This document shows positions 22,685 to 31,079 of a DNA stretch of 64,000 nucleotides, piece after piece. A program made the position numbers and the translations under genes. The notes under the pieces are model-generated. The model worked only from the letters and a program-made list of their open reading frames with translations. It ran no database searches and had not been told where the DNA came from. How positions within the stretch are numbered: position 1 is the first letter of the stretch; the number at the start of each line of letters is the position of its first letter. Source of the stretch: Nocardioides lianchengensis (GTDB taxonomy: Bacteria; Actinomycetota; Actinomycetes; Propionibacteriales; Nocardioidaceae); the NCBI RefSeq assembly GCF_900101465.1, contig NZ_FMZM01000015.1, forward strand, positions 81,733-145,732, in the 5' to 3' direction.

Positions 22685-22698
22685 AAAAAGGAGAGATC

Positions 22699-23466
22699 AT
22701 GTCAGGACCACTGCAGGACAAGGTCGCTCTCGTCACCGGCGGGAGCCACGGCATCGGCCGGGCGATCAGCGAGCGCTTCGCCCGGGACGGGGCGATCGTC
22801 GGGCTCGGCTTCGGCCACGACGAGGCGGCGGCGCGGGAGGCGGTCGAGCGGATCCGCGAGGACGGCGGGCGCGCCTTCGCCGTACCCGCCCAGCTCGGTT
22901 CCCGCGGCGATGCGGTCCGCCTCTGGGAGGCCTTCGACGCGGCGAGCGGGAACCAGGTGCCCGACGGACGGCTGGACATCCTCGTCAACAACGCCGCTGC
23001 GGGGAACTTCGCCCGGCTGGCGGACCTGACCGAGGAGGACTTCGACCGCCTGGTCGCGGTGAACGTGAGGGCGCCGTTCTTCGTCACCGGGCTCGCCCTG
23101 CCGCGCCTGCGCGACGGTGGCCGGATCGTCAACATCTCGAGCCGCGCGGCGACCGTCGCGAGCCCGGAGCTGATCGCCTACGGCACCACCAAGGGTGCCC
23201 TCGACACGTTCACCCGCCACCTGGCCCAGGACCTCGGCCCGCGCCGGATCACGGTCAACGCGGTCTCGCCCGGCGTCGTCCTCACTCGCAACAGCGACTA
23301 CCTGGTGGCGGATCCGGAGCTCACGGCGCAGGCGACGGCACGCGTCGCACTGGGTCGGCTCGGGGAGTCCGACGACGTGGCGAGCATCGTCGCCTTCCTG
23401 GCCTCCGACGACGGTCGGTGGGTGACCGGTCAGGTCGTCGACGCCTCGGGTGGCACCGCGCTCTGA
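22699..23466 (+). CDS. Short-chain dehydrogenase/reductase
   Basis: 255 residues, ATG behind AAGGAGAG. Rossmann motif TGGSHGIGRA (about 14-23), NNAA near 95, the catalytic Ser about 145 (NISSRAA) and YxxxK as YGTTK (about 158-162) make a complete classical SDR. The NADP(H)-type glycine motif and VSPGVV near 192 fit a reductase of small ketones, aldehydes or quinones. Expression should be released when the divergent TetR protein binds its inducer. The true substrate is unknown. Confidence 0.93.
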   Translation: MSGPLQDKVALVTGGSHGIGRAISERFARDGAIVGLGFGHDEAAAREAVERIREDGGRAFAVPAQLGSRGDAVRLWEAFDAASGNQVPDGRLDILVNNAAAGNFARLADLTEEDFDRLVAVNVRAPFFVTGLALPRLRDGGRIVNISSRAATVASPELIAYGTTKGALDTFTRHLAQDLGPRRITVNAVSPGVVLTRNSDYLVADPELTAQATARVALGRLGESDDVASIVAFLASDDGRWVTGQVVDASGGTAL

Positions 23467-23533
23467 CCGGGCCCCCGCGCCCGTGCAGCGGCCTCGCGTC
23501 GTCGCCGGCCCGCCGGCGCGGCAGGATGGACCC

Positions 23534-23824
23534 ATGAGCGCCTACTGGATCAGCATCTACCGGGAGATCCTCGACGAGTCGAAGCTGGGGGCGTACGCCA
23601 CCCTCGCCGGTCCCGCCCTGGAAGGGGCCGGCGGCACCTTCGTCGCCCGCGGCTTCCCCGAGCAGGTCTACGAGTCCGGGGAGTCGACCCGGACCGTCGT
23701 CATCCGCTTCGACTCCGTCGACGCGGCCCGGGCCGCCCACGACAGCCCGGCGTACCAGGAGGCGCTGGCCGCGCTCGACGGCGGCGCGGTGCGCGAGATC
23801 CGGATCGTGCCCGGGCTCGACTGA
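23534..23824 (+). CDS. DUF1330 family protein
   Basis: 96 residues from the ATG at 23534 (GCAGGA upstream). The sequence MSAYWISIYREILDES, a central GGTFVARG and FDSVDAARAAHDSPAYQEAL-type C-terminal half (span 55-74) match DUF1330, a dimeric ferredoxin-like alpha/beta barrel related to small monooxygenases. No catalytic residue can be assigned. It stands between the SDR and glycosyltransferase genes on the same strand with gaps of about 60 bp. Confidence 0.85.
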   Translation: MSAYWISIYREILDESKLGAYATLAGPALEGAGGTFVARGFPEQVYESGESTRTVVIRFDSVDAARAAHDSPAYQEALAALDGGAVREIRIVPGLD

Positions 23825-23882
23825 CCTCGGGTTCCCCAGTTTCGGGGCTGCGCCGGCGGCCCGGGACGGGGACGATGGGGCG

Positions 23883-25043
23883 ATGCGCGTCCTCGTCGCG
23901 TCCACCGCGGGGTCCGGCCACTTCGGACCGCTGGTCCCCGTGGCCCGGGCCTGCGCGGAGGCCGGCCACGACGTGGCGGTGGCGGCGCCCGCGTCGTTCG
24001 CCGACGAGGTCACCGGGGCCGGTTTCGTGCACCTGCCCTTCGCGGACGTGCGGCCCGAGGTCCTCGGCAAGGTCATGGGTCGGCTGCCGTCGCTGTCCAC
24101 CGAGGACGCCAATCGGGTCGTGGTGGCGGAGGTCTTCGGCCGCCTCGACGCCCAGGCCGCGCTGCCGGGCGTCGCCGCGACGATCGAGGAGTGGCGGCCG
24201 GACGTCGTGCTCCGCGAGCCGACCGAGCTCGGCTCGCTCGCGGCGGCGCTCGCGGCCGGCGTCCCGCAGGTCGTGGTGGCGGTCGGGGTCTCGTCGCTCC
24301 TCGCGCGGGTCACGGATCTGCTGGCCGAACCGCTGGCCGAGCTCGACGAGCTCGCCGGGCTCCGGCCGGGCGCCTGCTCTGCTGCGATCCGCGCCGGCAC
24401 CACCCTCACCAGCGTGCCGGCCGTGCTCGACGAGGCGATCACCTCCGAGGTCCCGTACGACGGCCCCGTGATCCGCTACCGCGTCCCCCCGGCCACCGGC
24501 CCCGGCCGGCTGCCCGGGGAGTGGGGCGATCCCGACCATCCGCTGGTGTACGTGAGCTTCGGGTCGGTGGCCGCGGCGCTCCCGCCGTTCGCCCGGGTCT
24601 ACCCGGCGGTGCTGGAGGCCCTGGCCGACCAGCCGCTGCGGGTGCTCCTCACGACCGGCCGCGGCGTCGCGCTCGACACCCTCGTCGTCCCGCCGAACAC
24701 CCGGGTCGAGCAGTGGTGGCCGCAGGACGACGTGCTGCCCCTCGCCTCGGTGGTGGTGGGCCACGGCGGCTTCGGGACGACGATGGCCGCGCTCGGGGTG
24801 GGGGTCCCGCAGGTCGTGCTCCCGCTGTTCGCGATGGACCAGTTCGTCAACGCCGACCACGTGGCGGCGGTGGGCGCCGGCATCGAGCTCCTCGGGGGCG
24901 TGGACGCGGTCGGCGACCTGCCCGCAGCGCTCTCGACCGTGCTCGCCGACCCCCGCCACCGGCAGGCGGCCGGCGCGGTCGCCGACGCGATGGCCGCGCT
25001 GCGGCCGGTCGAGGACGCCGTGCGGATCCTCGAGAGGATCTAG
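23883..25043 (+). CDS. GT1-type glycosyltransferase
   Basis: 386 residues, ATG start. The N-terminal GSGHFGPLVPVARACAEAGHD block and the C-terminal donor motif VVVGHGGFGTTMAALGVGVP with DQFVNADHV are those of GT1 (UGT/macrolide type) glycosyltransferases with a GT-B fold. They move a sugar from a nucleotide sugar to a small acceptor such as a natural product, sterol or drug. No biosynthetic cluster surrounds it, so it may detoxify by glycosylation; this is inference. Its TAG stop overlaps the stop of the convergent lyase gene. Confidence 0.9.
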   Translation: MRVLVASTAGSGHFGPLVPVARACAEAGHDVAVAAPASFADEVTGAGFVHLPFADVRPEVLGKVMGRLPSLSTEDANRVVVAEVFGRLDAQAALPGVAATIEEWRPDVVLREPTELGSLAAALAAGVPQVVVAVGVSSLLARVTDLLAEPLAELDELAGLRPGACSAAIRAGTTLTSVPAVLDEAITSEVPYDGPVIRYRVPPATGPGRLPGEWGDPDHPLVYVSFGSVAAALPPFARVYPAVLEALADQPLRVLLTTGRGVALDTLVVPPNTRVEQWWPQDDVLPLASVVVGHGGFGTTMAALGVGVPQVVLPLFAMDQFVNADHVAAVGAGIELLGGVDAVGDLPAALSTVLADPRHRQAAGAVADAMAALRPVEDAVRILERI

Positions 25044-25906
25044 GCGTCCAGTGCCCGGATGGCCTCGTGGATGTCGAGCGTGCGCCGGGCCGACTCGACG
25101 TGCAGGTTCTCGACCATCCGGCCGTTGAACGTGACGACCCCGGAGCCCGCCCCGTCCTCCCAGGCCTGGATGAGCCCGCGCGCGTCGGCCACCGCCTGCT
25201 CGGACGGCGCGAAGGCGGCGTTGGCGCCCTCGACCTGGCCGGGGTGGATGAGGGTCTTGCCGTCGAAGCCCATCTCGCGGCCCTGGCGGCACTCGGCGAG
25301 GAAGCCGTCGGTGTCCTTCACGTCGTTGTAGACGCCGTCGACGATCGCGATCCCGGCGGCGCGGGCGGCGAGCAGCGCGGTGTGCAGCGACGGCAGGATC
25401 GGCGCACGACCGGGCACGTGCTCGGCGTACAGCTCCTTGACGAGGTCGTTCGTGCCGAGAACCAACACGGCCAGCCGCTCGGAGGCGCGGGCGATCGCGA
25501 GGGCGTCGAGGATGGCCACCGGCGTCTCGATCATCGCCCAGAGGCGGGTGTGCTCGGGCGCGCCGGCGGCCTCCATCGCGGCGACCAGGCCGCGGACCTC
25601 CTCCGCGCTGTTCACCTTGGGTACGACGATCGCGTCCGGCCCGGCCTGGCTGGCCGCGACCAGGTCGTCGTCGTGCCACTGGGTGCCGATCCCGTTGACC
25701 CGGATCGTCAGCTCGCGGCGGCCGTACTCGCCGGAGCGCACGGCGGCCACGGCCGCGGCCCGCGCGTCCACCTTGGCGTCCGGGGCGACCGCGTCCTCGA
25801 GGTCGAGGATGACTCCGTCGACGGGGAGGGTCTTGGCCTTCTCGAGCGCCTTGGCGTTGGAGCTCGGCATGTAGAGCACCGAGCGGCGGGGACGGAACTC
25901 GCTCAT
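25040..25906 (-). CDS. CoA ester lyase (CitE/HpcH-HpaI family)
   Basis: 288 residues. The start ATG lies 1 bp beyond the stop of the upstream lyase gene, and its ribosome binding site GAGGAGG is inside that gene. Family blocks: RSVLYMPSSNAKALEKA, ILDLEDAV (Mg/acid site), VNGIGTQWHDDDL, VVPKVN, and MIETPVAILDA (catalytic Glu region), ending GKTLIHPGQVEGAN. Such enzymes cleave or form malyl-CoA, citramalyl-CoA or methylmalyl-CoA type thioesters. Together with the next gene it may form a two-component or serial lyase pair. Confidence 0.9.
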   Translation of the reverse strand: MSEFRPRRSVLYMPSSNAKALEKAKTLPVDGVILDLEDAVAPDAKVDARAAAVAAVRSGEYGRRELTIRVNGIGTQWHDDDLVAASQAGPDAIVVPKVNSAEEVRGLVAAMEAAGAPEHTRLWAMIETPVAILDALAIARASERLAVLVLGTNDLVKELYAEHVPGRAPILPSLHTALLAARAAGIAIVDGVYNDVKDTDGFLAECRQGREMGFDGKTLIHPGQVEGANAAFAPSEQAVADARGLIQAWEDGAGSGVVTFNGRMVENLHVESARRTLDIHEAIRALDA

Positions 25907-25907
25907 C

Positions 25908-27008
25908 TCAGGCCTCCTCGGCGATCGCGTCGTACTGCTTCTTCAGCTCCGGGTCGATCGCGGCCAGCTGCTCGGCCAGCTCGACCATCACCAGGCACTG
26001 CTTGAGGGAGGCGTCGTCCTCCATCTTGCCGTCGAGCATCACCGCGCCCGTGCCGTCGCCCCCCAGAGCAGACATCGCGGCGACCACCCGGCGCGCGTGC
26101 GCCACGTCCTCGACGCTGGGGCTGAACACCTGGTTGGCGATGGCGATCTGCTTGGGATGCAGGCTCCAGGTGCCGACGCAGCCGAGCAGGAAGGCGTTGC
26201 GGAACTGGTCCTCGCACGCCGTCACGTCGGCGATGTCGCCGAACGGGCCGTAGTAGGGGTAGATGCCGTGCATGGCGCAGGCGTCGACCATCCGGGCGAT
26301 CGTGTAGTGCCAGAGGTCCTGTTGGTACGTCGGCCGGTGCGCGTCGGGCTGGTCCGGGTTCGGGTCCTGACGCACGAGGTAGCCGGGGTGTCCGCCGCCG
26401 ACGCGGGTGGTCTTCATCCGCCGGTCGGCGGCCAGGTCGGCCGGGCCGAGGCTCAGGCCCTGCATCCGCGGGGACGCGCCGCAGATCTCCTCGACGTTGG
26501 CGACTCCGCGGGCGGTCTCGAGGATCGCGTGCACGAGGATCGGCCGGTCGAGCCCGGCCTTGGCCTCGAGCTGCGCGAGCAGCCGGTCGACGTAGTGGAT
26601 GTCCTCGGCGCCCTGGACCTTCGGCACCATGATCACGTCGAGCTTGGCGCCGATGGCGGGCACGAGCGTGGTCAGGTCGTCGAGCGCCCAGGGGCTGTCG
26701 AGGCTGTTGATCCGGGTCCACAGCTGGGTCGGCCCGCTCTGCCCACCGAGATTGGCGGTCTCCGACGCGATCCTCACCAGGCCCTCACGGGCCGCCAGCT
26801 TGTTGTCCGCCTTGACCGCGTCCTCGAGGTTGCCGAGCAGCACGTCGACGCGGCCGACCATGTCGGGGATCTTGGCGGCCATCTTCGGGTTGCTCGGGTC
26901 GAAGAAGTGGATCGCCCGGCTCGGGCGGGCCGGGATCTCCGTCGGGGGCGTCGGCGCACCCACCGCCAGAGGTCGGAAGAAGTCCTTCGCGCTGCGTGAT
27001 CCGCTCAT
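25908..27008 (-). CDS. L-malyl-CoA/beta-methylmalyl-CoA lyase-like protein
   Basis: 366 residues, longer than its neighbour. Blocks IHFFDPSNPKMAAKIPDM, LGNLEDAVKADNK, RINSLDSPWALDDL, VMVPKVQGAEDI, ILVHAILETARGVANVEEI and WSLHPKQIAIANQVFSP are typical of the malyl-CoA lyase branch of the HpcH/HpaI aldolase superfamily. The reaction is reversible cleavage of a 3-hydroxyacyl-CoA to acetyl- or propionyl-CoA plus glyoxylate. It is translationally linked to the second lyase gene. A cyclic-nucleotide-binding protein gene begins upstream on the same strand after 24 bp, possibly giving one transcript. Confidence 0.88.
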   Translation of the reverse strand: MSGSRSAKDFFRPLAVGAPTPPTEIPARPSRAIHFFDPSNPKMAAKIPDMVGRVDVLLGNLEDAVKADNKLAAREGLVRIASETANLGGQSGPTQLWTRINSLDSPWALDDLTTLVPAIGAKLDVIMVPKVQGAEDIHYVDRLLAQLEAKAGLDRPILVHAILETARGVANVEEICGASPRMQGLSLGPADLAADRRMKTTRVGGGHPGYLVRQDPNPDQPDAHRPTYQQDLWHYTIARMVDACAMHGIYPYYGPFGDIADVTACEDQFRNAFLLGCVGTWSLHPKQIAIANQVFSPSVEDVAHARRVVAAMSALGGDGTGAVMLDGKMEDDASLKQCLVMVELAEQLAAIDPELKKQYDAIAEEA

Positions 27009-27032
27009 GCGCGGGAACGTAGCAGCGGGTGG

Positions 27033-27419
27033 TTACCCGCCGGTATGACGTATCTCTCGGCGGGCCAGGACCACGTCGTCGAGCGCCGCCCGGAAGGCGG
27101 GCAGCTGCTCGCTGAGCCGTCGTACGGCGTCGTCGGTGAGGTGGAGGAGCTCGAGCGGGGTCAGCGCCACGATGGTCGCCGTGCGCAGGGTGTGGTTGAC
27201 GATCGCCGTCTCGCCCATGATGTCGCCGGCGCCGAGCCGGGCGATCTCCTCGCCGCCGCGGCGTACGGAGACCTCGCCGGACAGGATGATGTAGGCCTTG
27301 TCGGCCGGGGTGGACTCACCGATGGGCGACCAGCCCTCCGGAAGTCTGAGCCGGGTCGCGGCCGCGCTGATCCGCGCGACCTCGGGAGGCGTGAACGCCT
27401 CGAAGAACGAATCTGCCAT
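27033..27419 (-). CDS. Cyclic nucleotide-binding domain protein
   Basis: 128 residues from the ATG at 27419; the longer frame upstream is not needed. The CRP/EPAC beta-roll is clear: LPEGWSPIGE, AYIILSGEVSV, GGEEIARLGAGDIMGETAIV (phosphate-binding cassette, spanning about 67-86) and RTATIVALTPLELLHL. There is no HTH, kinase or channel domain, so it is a stand-alone sensor. It may regulate an enzyme directly, as some mycobacterial cNMP proteins do. It precedes the two CoA lyase genes with 24 bp spacing. The gap contains GCGGGT/ACCCGC arms that overlap its stop codon and might reduce read-through. Confidence 0.85.
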   Translation of the reverse strand: MADSFFEAFTPPEVARISAAATRLRLPEGWSPIGESTPADKAYIILSGEVSVRRGGEEIARLGAGDIMGETAIVNHTLRTATIVALTPLELLHLTDDAVRRLSEQLPAFRAALDDVVLARREIRHTGG

Positions 27420-27609
27420 CTGCCTGTGCCTCTCGGAGCCGGGGCTCCCTCCCGGTTCCCATACTCGCGGTACGGGCGCCGTTCGGCCAGAGGTGGTCCG
27501 GGTGACGGTCGGCACGTCGCGGGCCGCGCCTCCCGGGCGGTGAGCTGTCCACCGTCGGGTCGGCCGGATCCGTGGACCACTCACCGCCGCCGCGGCGCAG
27601 GCCGACACG

Positions 27610-28116
27610 TCAGCGGCGGCGCTGCCACCAGCGGCGTCGGGGCGGCTGCGCCGCCTGCGTCGTACGGCGGGCCGCGGCCCGCTCGGCCCGGCGCTCCCGC
27701 CAGGCCGCGACGGTCGCCTCGAGGTCGCGCGGCATGGTGACCAGGGGCGGTCCCTCGGGCAGCCGGTAGCGGGCCGCGACCACCCGCTGGTTGAAGTCCT
27801 CGACCGCGGCCCGGACCTCGCGCTCGCTGGCGATCGTGTCGAGCCGGTCGTCGAGCTCGTCGTCCTCCTTGCGCAGCTGGACGCTCGGCGGCAGGACCAC
27901 GAGGCGCTCGCGCTCGACCAGCTTCTTCACCCACCAGTCGGGGTCGTGGCTGCTGCCGAGATCGCCGATCGGCTTGCCGGCGCCGGGCAGGTCGTCGAAG
28001 TCGCCGCGCTCCATGGCGACCCGGATCTGCTGGTCGACCCAGGTCTGCTGCTGGGCGATCCGCGCGGCGGCCGCGGCGCGGCCGGTGCGCTGGTCGGTCT
28101 CGCGCTCCTCGCTCAT
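27610..28116 (-). CDS. DUF1992 (DnaJ-homologue-like) protein
   Basis: 168 residues, ATG behind GGAGGG. The DUF1992 core includes WVDQQIRVAMERGDFDDLPGAGKPI (span 25-49), then LGSSHDPDWWVKKLVERE and LPPSVQLRKE, matching the domain shared with eukaryotic DNAJC28. The C-terminus is very Arg-rich (RRRWWQRRR) and may bind nucleic acid or membrane. Function is not established in bacteria. A 26-bp inverted repeat lies 29 bp upstream of the start. Confidence 0.88.
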   Translation of the reverse strand: MSEERETDQRTGRAAAAARIAQQQTWVDQQIRVAMERGDFDDLPGAGKPIGDLGSSHDPDWWVKKLVERERLVVLPPSVQLRKEDDELDDRLDTIASEREVRAAVEDFNQRVVAARYRLPEGPPLVTMPRDLEATVAAWRERRAERAAARRTTQAAQPPRRRWWQRRR

Positions 28117-28144
28117 GCCCTCCGAGGATAGTCCGTCACACCGT

Positions 28145-28170
28145 GGTTGCTTACTGGTCGGTAACCAACC
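28145..28170. promoter_or_regulatory. 26-bp inverted repeat upstream of DUF1992 gene
   Basis: Arms of 10 bp (GGTTGCTTAC and GTAACCAACC, one mismatch) flank TGGTCG. The centre TTACTGGTCGGTAA resembles TetR-type operators and the palindrome at 5977-5988. It could also act as a hairpin ending the MFS transcript; no T tract follows. Confidence 0.45.
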
Positions 28171-28198
28171 CTGGTGTGGCGGACTACCCCGACGGCCC

Positions 28199-29656
28199 TC
28201 AGACGACGACCGGGCGCTCGACGTCCTCGTCCTCGGCGACCTTCGGCATCATCAGCAGCACGCCGGCGGCGATCAGCGAGGCCACGGCGCAGACCGCCCA
28301 GACGGTGAGGTAGCCCGACAGCGGGGCCTTGCCCTCGTCGGGCCCGTCGAGCGAGCCGGTCGCGGTCAGGGCGATCGCGAAGACCGCGGAGGCGATGGCG
28401 CCGCCGACGGTCTTGGTCGCGTTCGTCATGCCGGTCGCGAAGCCGGTGCGCTCGGGCGGGGCGCTGGCGGCCGCGGTCGCGGGCAGCGCGGCGACCAGGG
28501 CGCCCGAGCCGAGGCCGATGACCGCCATGTTGGTGAGCGCCTGCGCGGTGGTGTCGTGCATCGCGAGCCACATGCCGTAGCCGAGCGCCACCAGCAGCGA
28601 CGAGGCGACCAGGGCCGCCCGCGGGCCGAGCAGCCGGCTGCTCAGCGGCAGCGTGAAGGCGCCGATGGCCAGGAAGATGACGTAGACGCCGATCAGCGTG
28701 GACACGAAGCCCGAGCTCGCCCCGAGGCCGTAGCCGGCGGAGTCCGGGTCGGTCTGGGCGAAGGTCGAGAGCGGGATCTGGGCGCCGAGCACCGACATAC
28801 CGAAGAGGAACGCGGTCAGCTGCACCGGCCACTGGGCCGCCGACGAGAGCAGGCGTACGTCGATCAGCGGCTCGTCGAGGCTGTTCTCGTAGCGCACGAA
28901 CGGGACCAGGACCGCGAGCCCGGCCAGGACCAGCAGCCAGGCGACGACGCTGCCGGCGCCCTCCAGCCGGACGACGACCAGGCCGGCCATCACCAGGCCG
29001 AGCGCGGCGGTGATCAGCGCGAGGCCGCCGTAGTCGATGCCGCCGCTCGCCTCGCCCGGCGCGTCCTCGATGCCCCACCAGATGAGCCCCAGGCAGATGG
29101 TCACGACGATCGCCGGGAGCATCAGCAGCACGGTCATCGAGGTGGCCTCGACCAGGGCGCCGGAGGTGAGCGCTCCGACGATGACCGACAGCTCCAGCGC
29201 GCCGACCAGGATCGCGGCCGAGCGCCGGGTGAGCCGGGTCTGCTGACCGGTCCCCGCCGTACGGCGATAGATGATCGCGACCTCGAGCGGCAGCCAGACG
29301 ACGTACGCGCCCTGGATGGCCCAGCCGATGAGGAAGGTCGTGAAGTTGGGCGCGAAGGCCAGCACCCAGGAGCCGAGCGCGGTGACCGCGGTCGAGAGCA
29401 GCAGCACCTTCTTGTGGCCGACCAGGTCGCCGAGCCGGGCCAGCAGCGGCACGCAGAGCGCCGAGACGATCAGCTGGGCGGCCTCGAACCAGTTGACGTC
29501 GCCCTCAGGGATGCCGAGGTGCTCGGCGATGTCGGGGTAGATCGGCGTGTAGTAGCCCTGCAGCACCCCGCTCGCGACCTCGACGCAGACCAGGAAGCCG
29601 ACGATGGCGAAGAGGCCGTGCACCGGCTTCAGGCCGGTGCTGGAGGTCTGGGTCAC
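28199..29656 (-). CDS. MFS transporter, coupled to M20 peptidase
   Basis: 485 residues from a GTG that overlaps the M20 stop codon (GTGA). Fourteen predicted membrane helices and loops such as ARLGDLVGHKKVLLLST place it in the 14-helix DHA2-like group of the major facilitator superfamily, which are usually proton-driven exporters. The acidic C-terminus ends VERPVVV. Coupled translation with the M20 peptidase suggests that the pair handles one compound, for example a peptide or amidated amino acid and its product. Confidence 0.88.
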   Translation of the reverse strand: MTQTSSTGLKPVHGLFAIVGFLVCVEVASGVLQGYYTPIYPDIAEHLGIPEGDVNWFEAAQLIVSALCVPLLARLGDLVGHKKVLLLSTAVTALGSWVLAFAPNFTTFLIGWAIQGAYVVWLPLEVAIIYRRTAGTGQQTRLTRRSAAILVGALELSVIVGALTSGALVEATSMTVLLMLPAIVVTICLGLIWWGIEDAPGEASGGIDYGGLALITAALGLVMAGLVVVRLEGAGSVVAWLLVLAGLAVLVPFVRYENSLDEPLIDVRLLSSAAQWPVQLTAFLFGMSVLGAQIPLSTFAQTDPDSAGYGLGASSGFVSTLIGVYVIFLAIGAFTLPLSSRLLGPRAALVASSLLVALGYGMWLAMHDTTAQALTNMAVIGLGSGALVAALPATAAASAPPERTGFATGMTNATKTVGGAIASAVFAIALTATGSLDGPDEGKAPLSGYLTVWAVCAVASLIAAGVLLMMPKVAEDEDVERPVVV

Positions 29657-30969
29657 TGCGGGAGCCTCTCGATCAGGTGGCGGTACCAGCGGACGCCGTC
29701 GAGGAAGGCGTCGACCCCGAGGTGCTCGTCGTACGAATGGATCGCCTGGCGCTGCGCCTTCGTCATCCGGAACGGGGCGAACCGGTAGACGCGCTCGCAG
29801 ATCGCCGTGAAGTGGCGGGCGTCGGTGGCGGCCATCATGACGTACGGCGCGGGCACGGCGTCGGGGAAGATCTCGCTGATCGAGCGCTCGATCAGCTCGA
29901 AGGCGTCGTCGCGCGGGGAGATCGGGCTGGGCTCGTTCTGCTCGACGACGCTGATCTCGACCTGGTCGTCGCCGATCGCCTTCCGCACGTGCTCCAGGAC
30001 GCCGGCGACGGTGTCGCCGACCATGATCCGGATGTTGACGCCGGCCTTGGCGGTGCCGGCGATGACGTTGAGGGCGGGGCTGCCCGACAGCGTGGTGACG
30101 GCGAACGTCGTCCGCGCCATCGCGGCCGGCTCCGGCCCGGCGGCCAGCAGCGCGCGGGTCAGCAGCGGCTTGATCCGCTCGGCGCCGGCCATCAGCGGGC
30201 GCAACGGCAGCGGGGCGTGCGGGGCCATCCGGCGGAACAGCTCGAGGGTCGGCTCCGGGACGCTCGCCGGCATCGGGCTCCTCTCGAGCCGGGTGATGGC
30301 GCGGGCGATCCGGGCGGTCGGGCCCCACTTCGCCGGGGTGCTCGCGTGCCCGCCGCGGCCGGTCGCGGTCAACTCGAAGGACGTCACGCCCTTCTCGGTC
30401 ACGCCGACGACCCCGATCGGGGCGCCGACGCCGGGGAAGGCCTCGCTGGCGATCGCGCCGCCCTCGTCGAGCACGAACCAGGGCCGTACGCCGCGCCGCG
30501 TCAGCTCGTCCACCGCGAGCCCGGCCGCCACGCCGGCGATCTCCTCGTCGCAGCCGAAGCTCAGCCAGACGTCCTGGGCGGGGGTGTGTCCGTGCTCGAG
30601 CAGCGTCTCGACCGCCTCGCAGATCCCGGCCACGCAGCCCTTGTCGTCGAGGGTGCCGCGGCCCCAGATGCTGCCGTCGACGATCTCGCCGGAGAACGGC
30701 GGGTGCTGCCACTCGCCCTCCACCGGGACGACGTCGAGGTGGGCCATCAGGACGACCGGCCGGGCGTCGGCGGCGCCGGGCCAGCGGAAGAGCAGTCCGT
30801 GGGTGTGGATCCGGGTCAGCTCCAGCCGCTCGTGGAGCAGCGGGAACTGCCGCTCCAGCTCCTCCAGCAGCCGGTCGAACGCGTCGGTGTCCACCAGTTG
30901 CGGATCGCGGTGGCTGACCGTCGGGATCCGGACCAGCGCCTGCAGCTTCGCGACCGCCCTGTCATCCAT
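29653..30969 (-). CDS. M20-family metallopeptidase (carboxypeptidase S-like)
   Basis: 438 residues from the ATG at 30969. Dinuclear zinc motifs are present: VLMAHLDVVP (His-Asp), GRGTLDDKG, the Glu pair in FGCDEEI, LDEGGAI and the C-terminal His in the AATDARHF region. The dimerisation domain has GGHASTP. This matches Gly-X carboxypeptidase/CPS-type exopeptidases that release C-terminal amino acids from small peptides in the cytosol. The gene is coupled to an MFS gene. Its promoter region carries the same 14-bp palindrome as hutH, hinting that histidine-containing peptides may be the substrate (inference). Confidence 0.9.
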   Translation of the reverse strand: MDDRAVAKLQALVRIPTVSHRDPQLVDTDAFDRLLEELERQFPLLHERLELTRIHTHGLLFRWPGAADARPVVLMAHLDVVPVEGEWQHPPFSGEIVDGSIWGRGTLDDKGCVAGICEAVETLLEHGHTPAQDVWLSFGCDEEIAGVAAGLAVDELTRRGVRPWFVLDEGGAIASEAFPGVGAPIGVVGVTEKGVTSFELTATGRGGHASTPAKWGPTARIARAITRLERSPMPASVPEPTLELFRRMAPHAPLPLRPLMAGAERIKPLLTRALLAAGPEPAAMARTTFAVTTLSGSPALNVIAGTAKAGVNIRIMVGDTVAGVLEHVRKAIGDDQVEISVVEQNEPSPISPRDDAFELIERSISEIFPDAVPAPYVMMAATDARHFTAICERVYRFAPFRMTKAQRQAIHSYDEHLGVDAFLDGVRWYRHLIERLPQ

Positions 30970-31013
30970 GGGCGGCACGTTACTTCTCGGGCGCCGTACT
31001 TCTCCCTCGCCGC

Positions 31014-31027
31014 TCTCGGATCCGAGA
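31014..31027. promoter_or_regulatory. 14-bp perfect palindrome upstream of M20/MFS operon (operator candidate)
   Basis: TCTCGGATCCGAGA, identical to the copy before hutH at 15963-15976. It lies 44 bp upstream of the M20 start and 52 bp beyond the nitroreductase stop, in a 110-bp intergenic gap. Confidence 0.6.
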
Positions 31028-31079
31028 CGGCCGGGCGGGGTGGCGGCTTGTGGCCCTCGGGTCCGGGCGGTCTGCTGGG

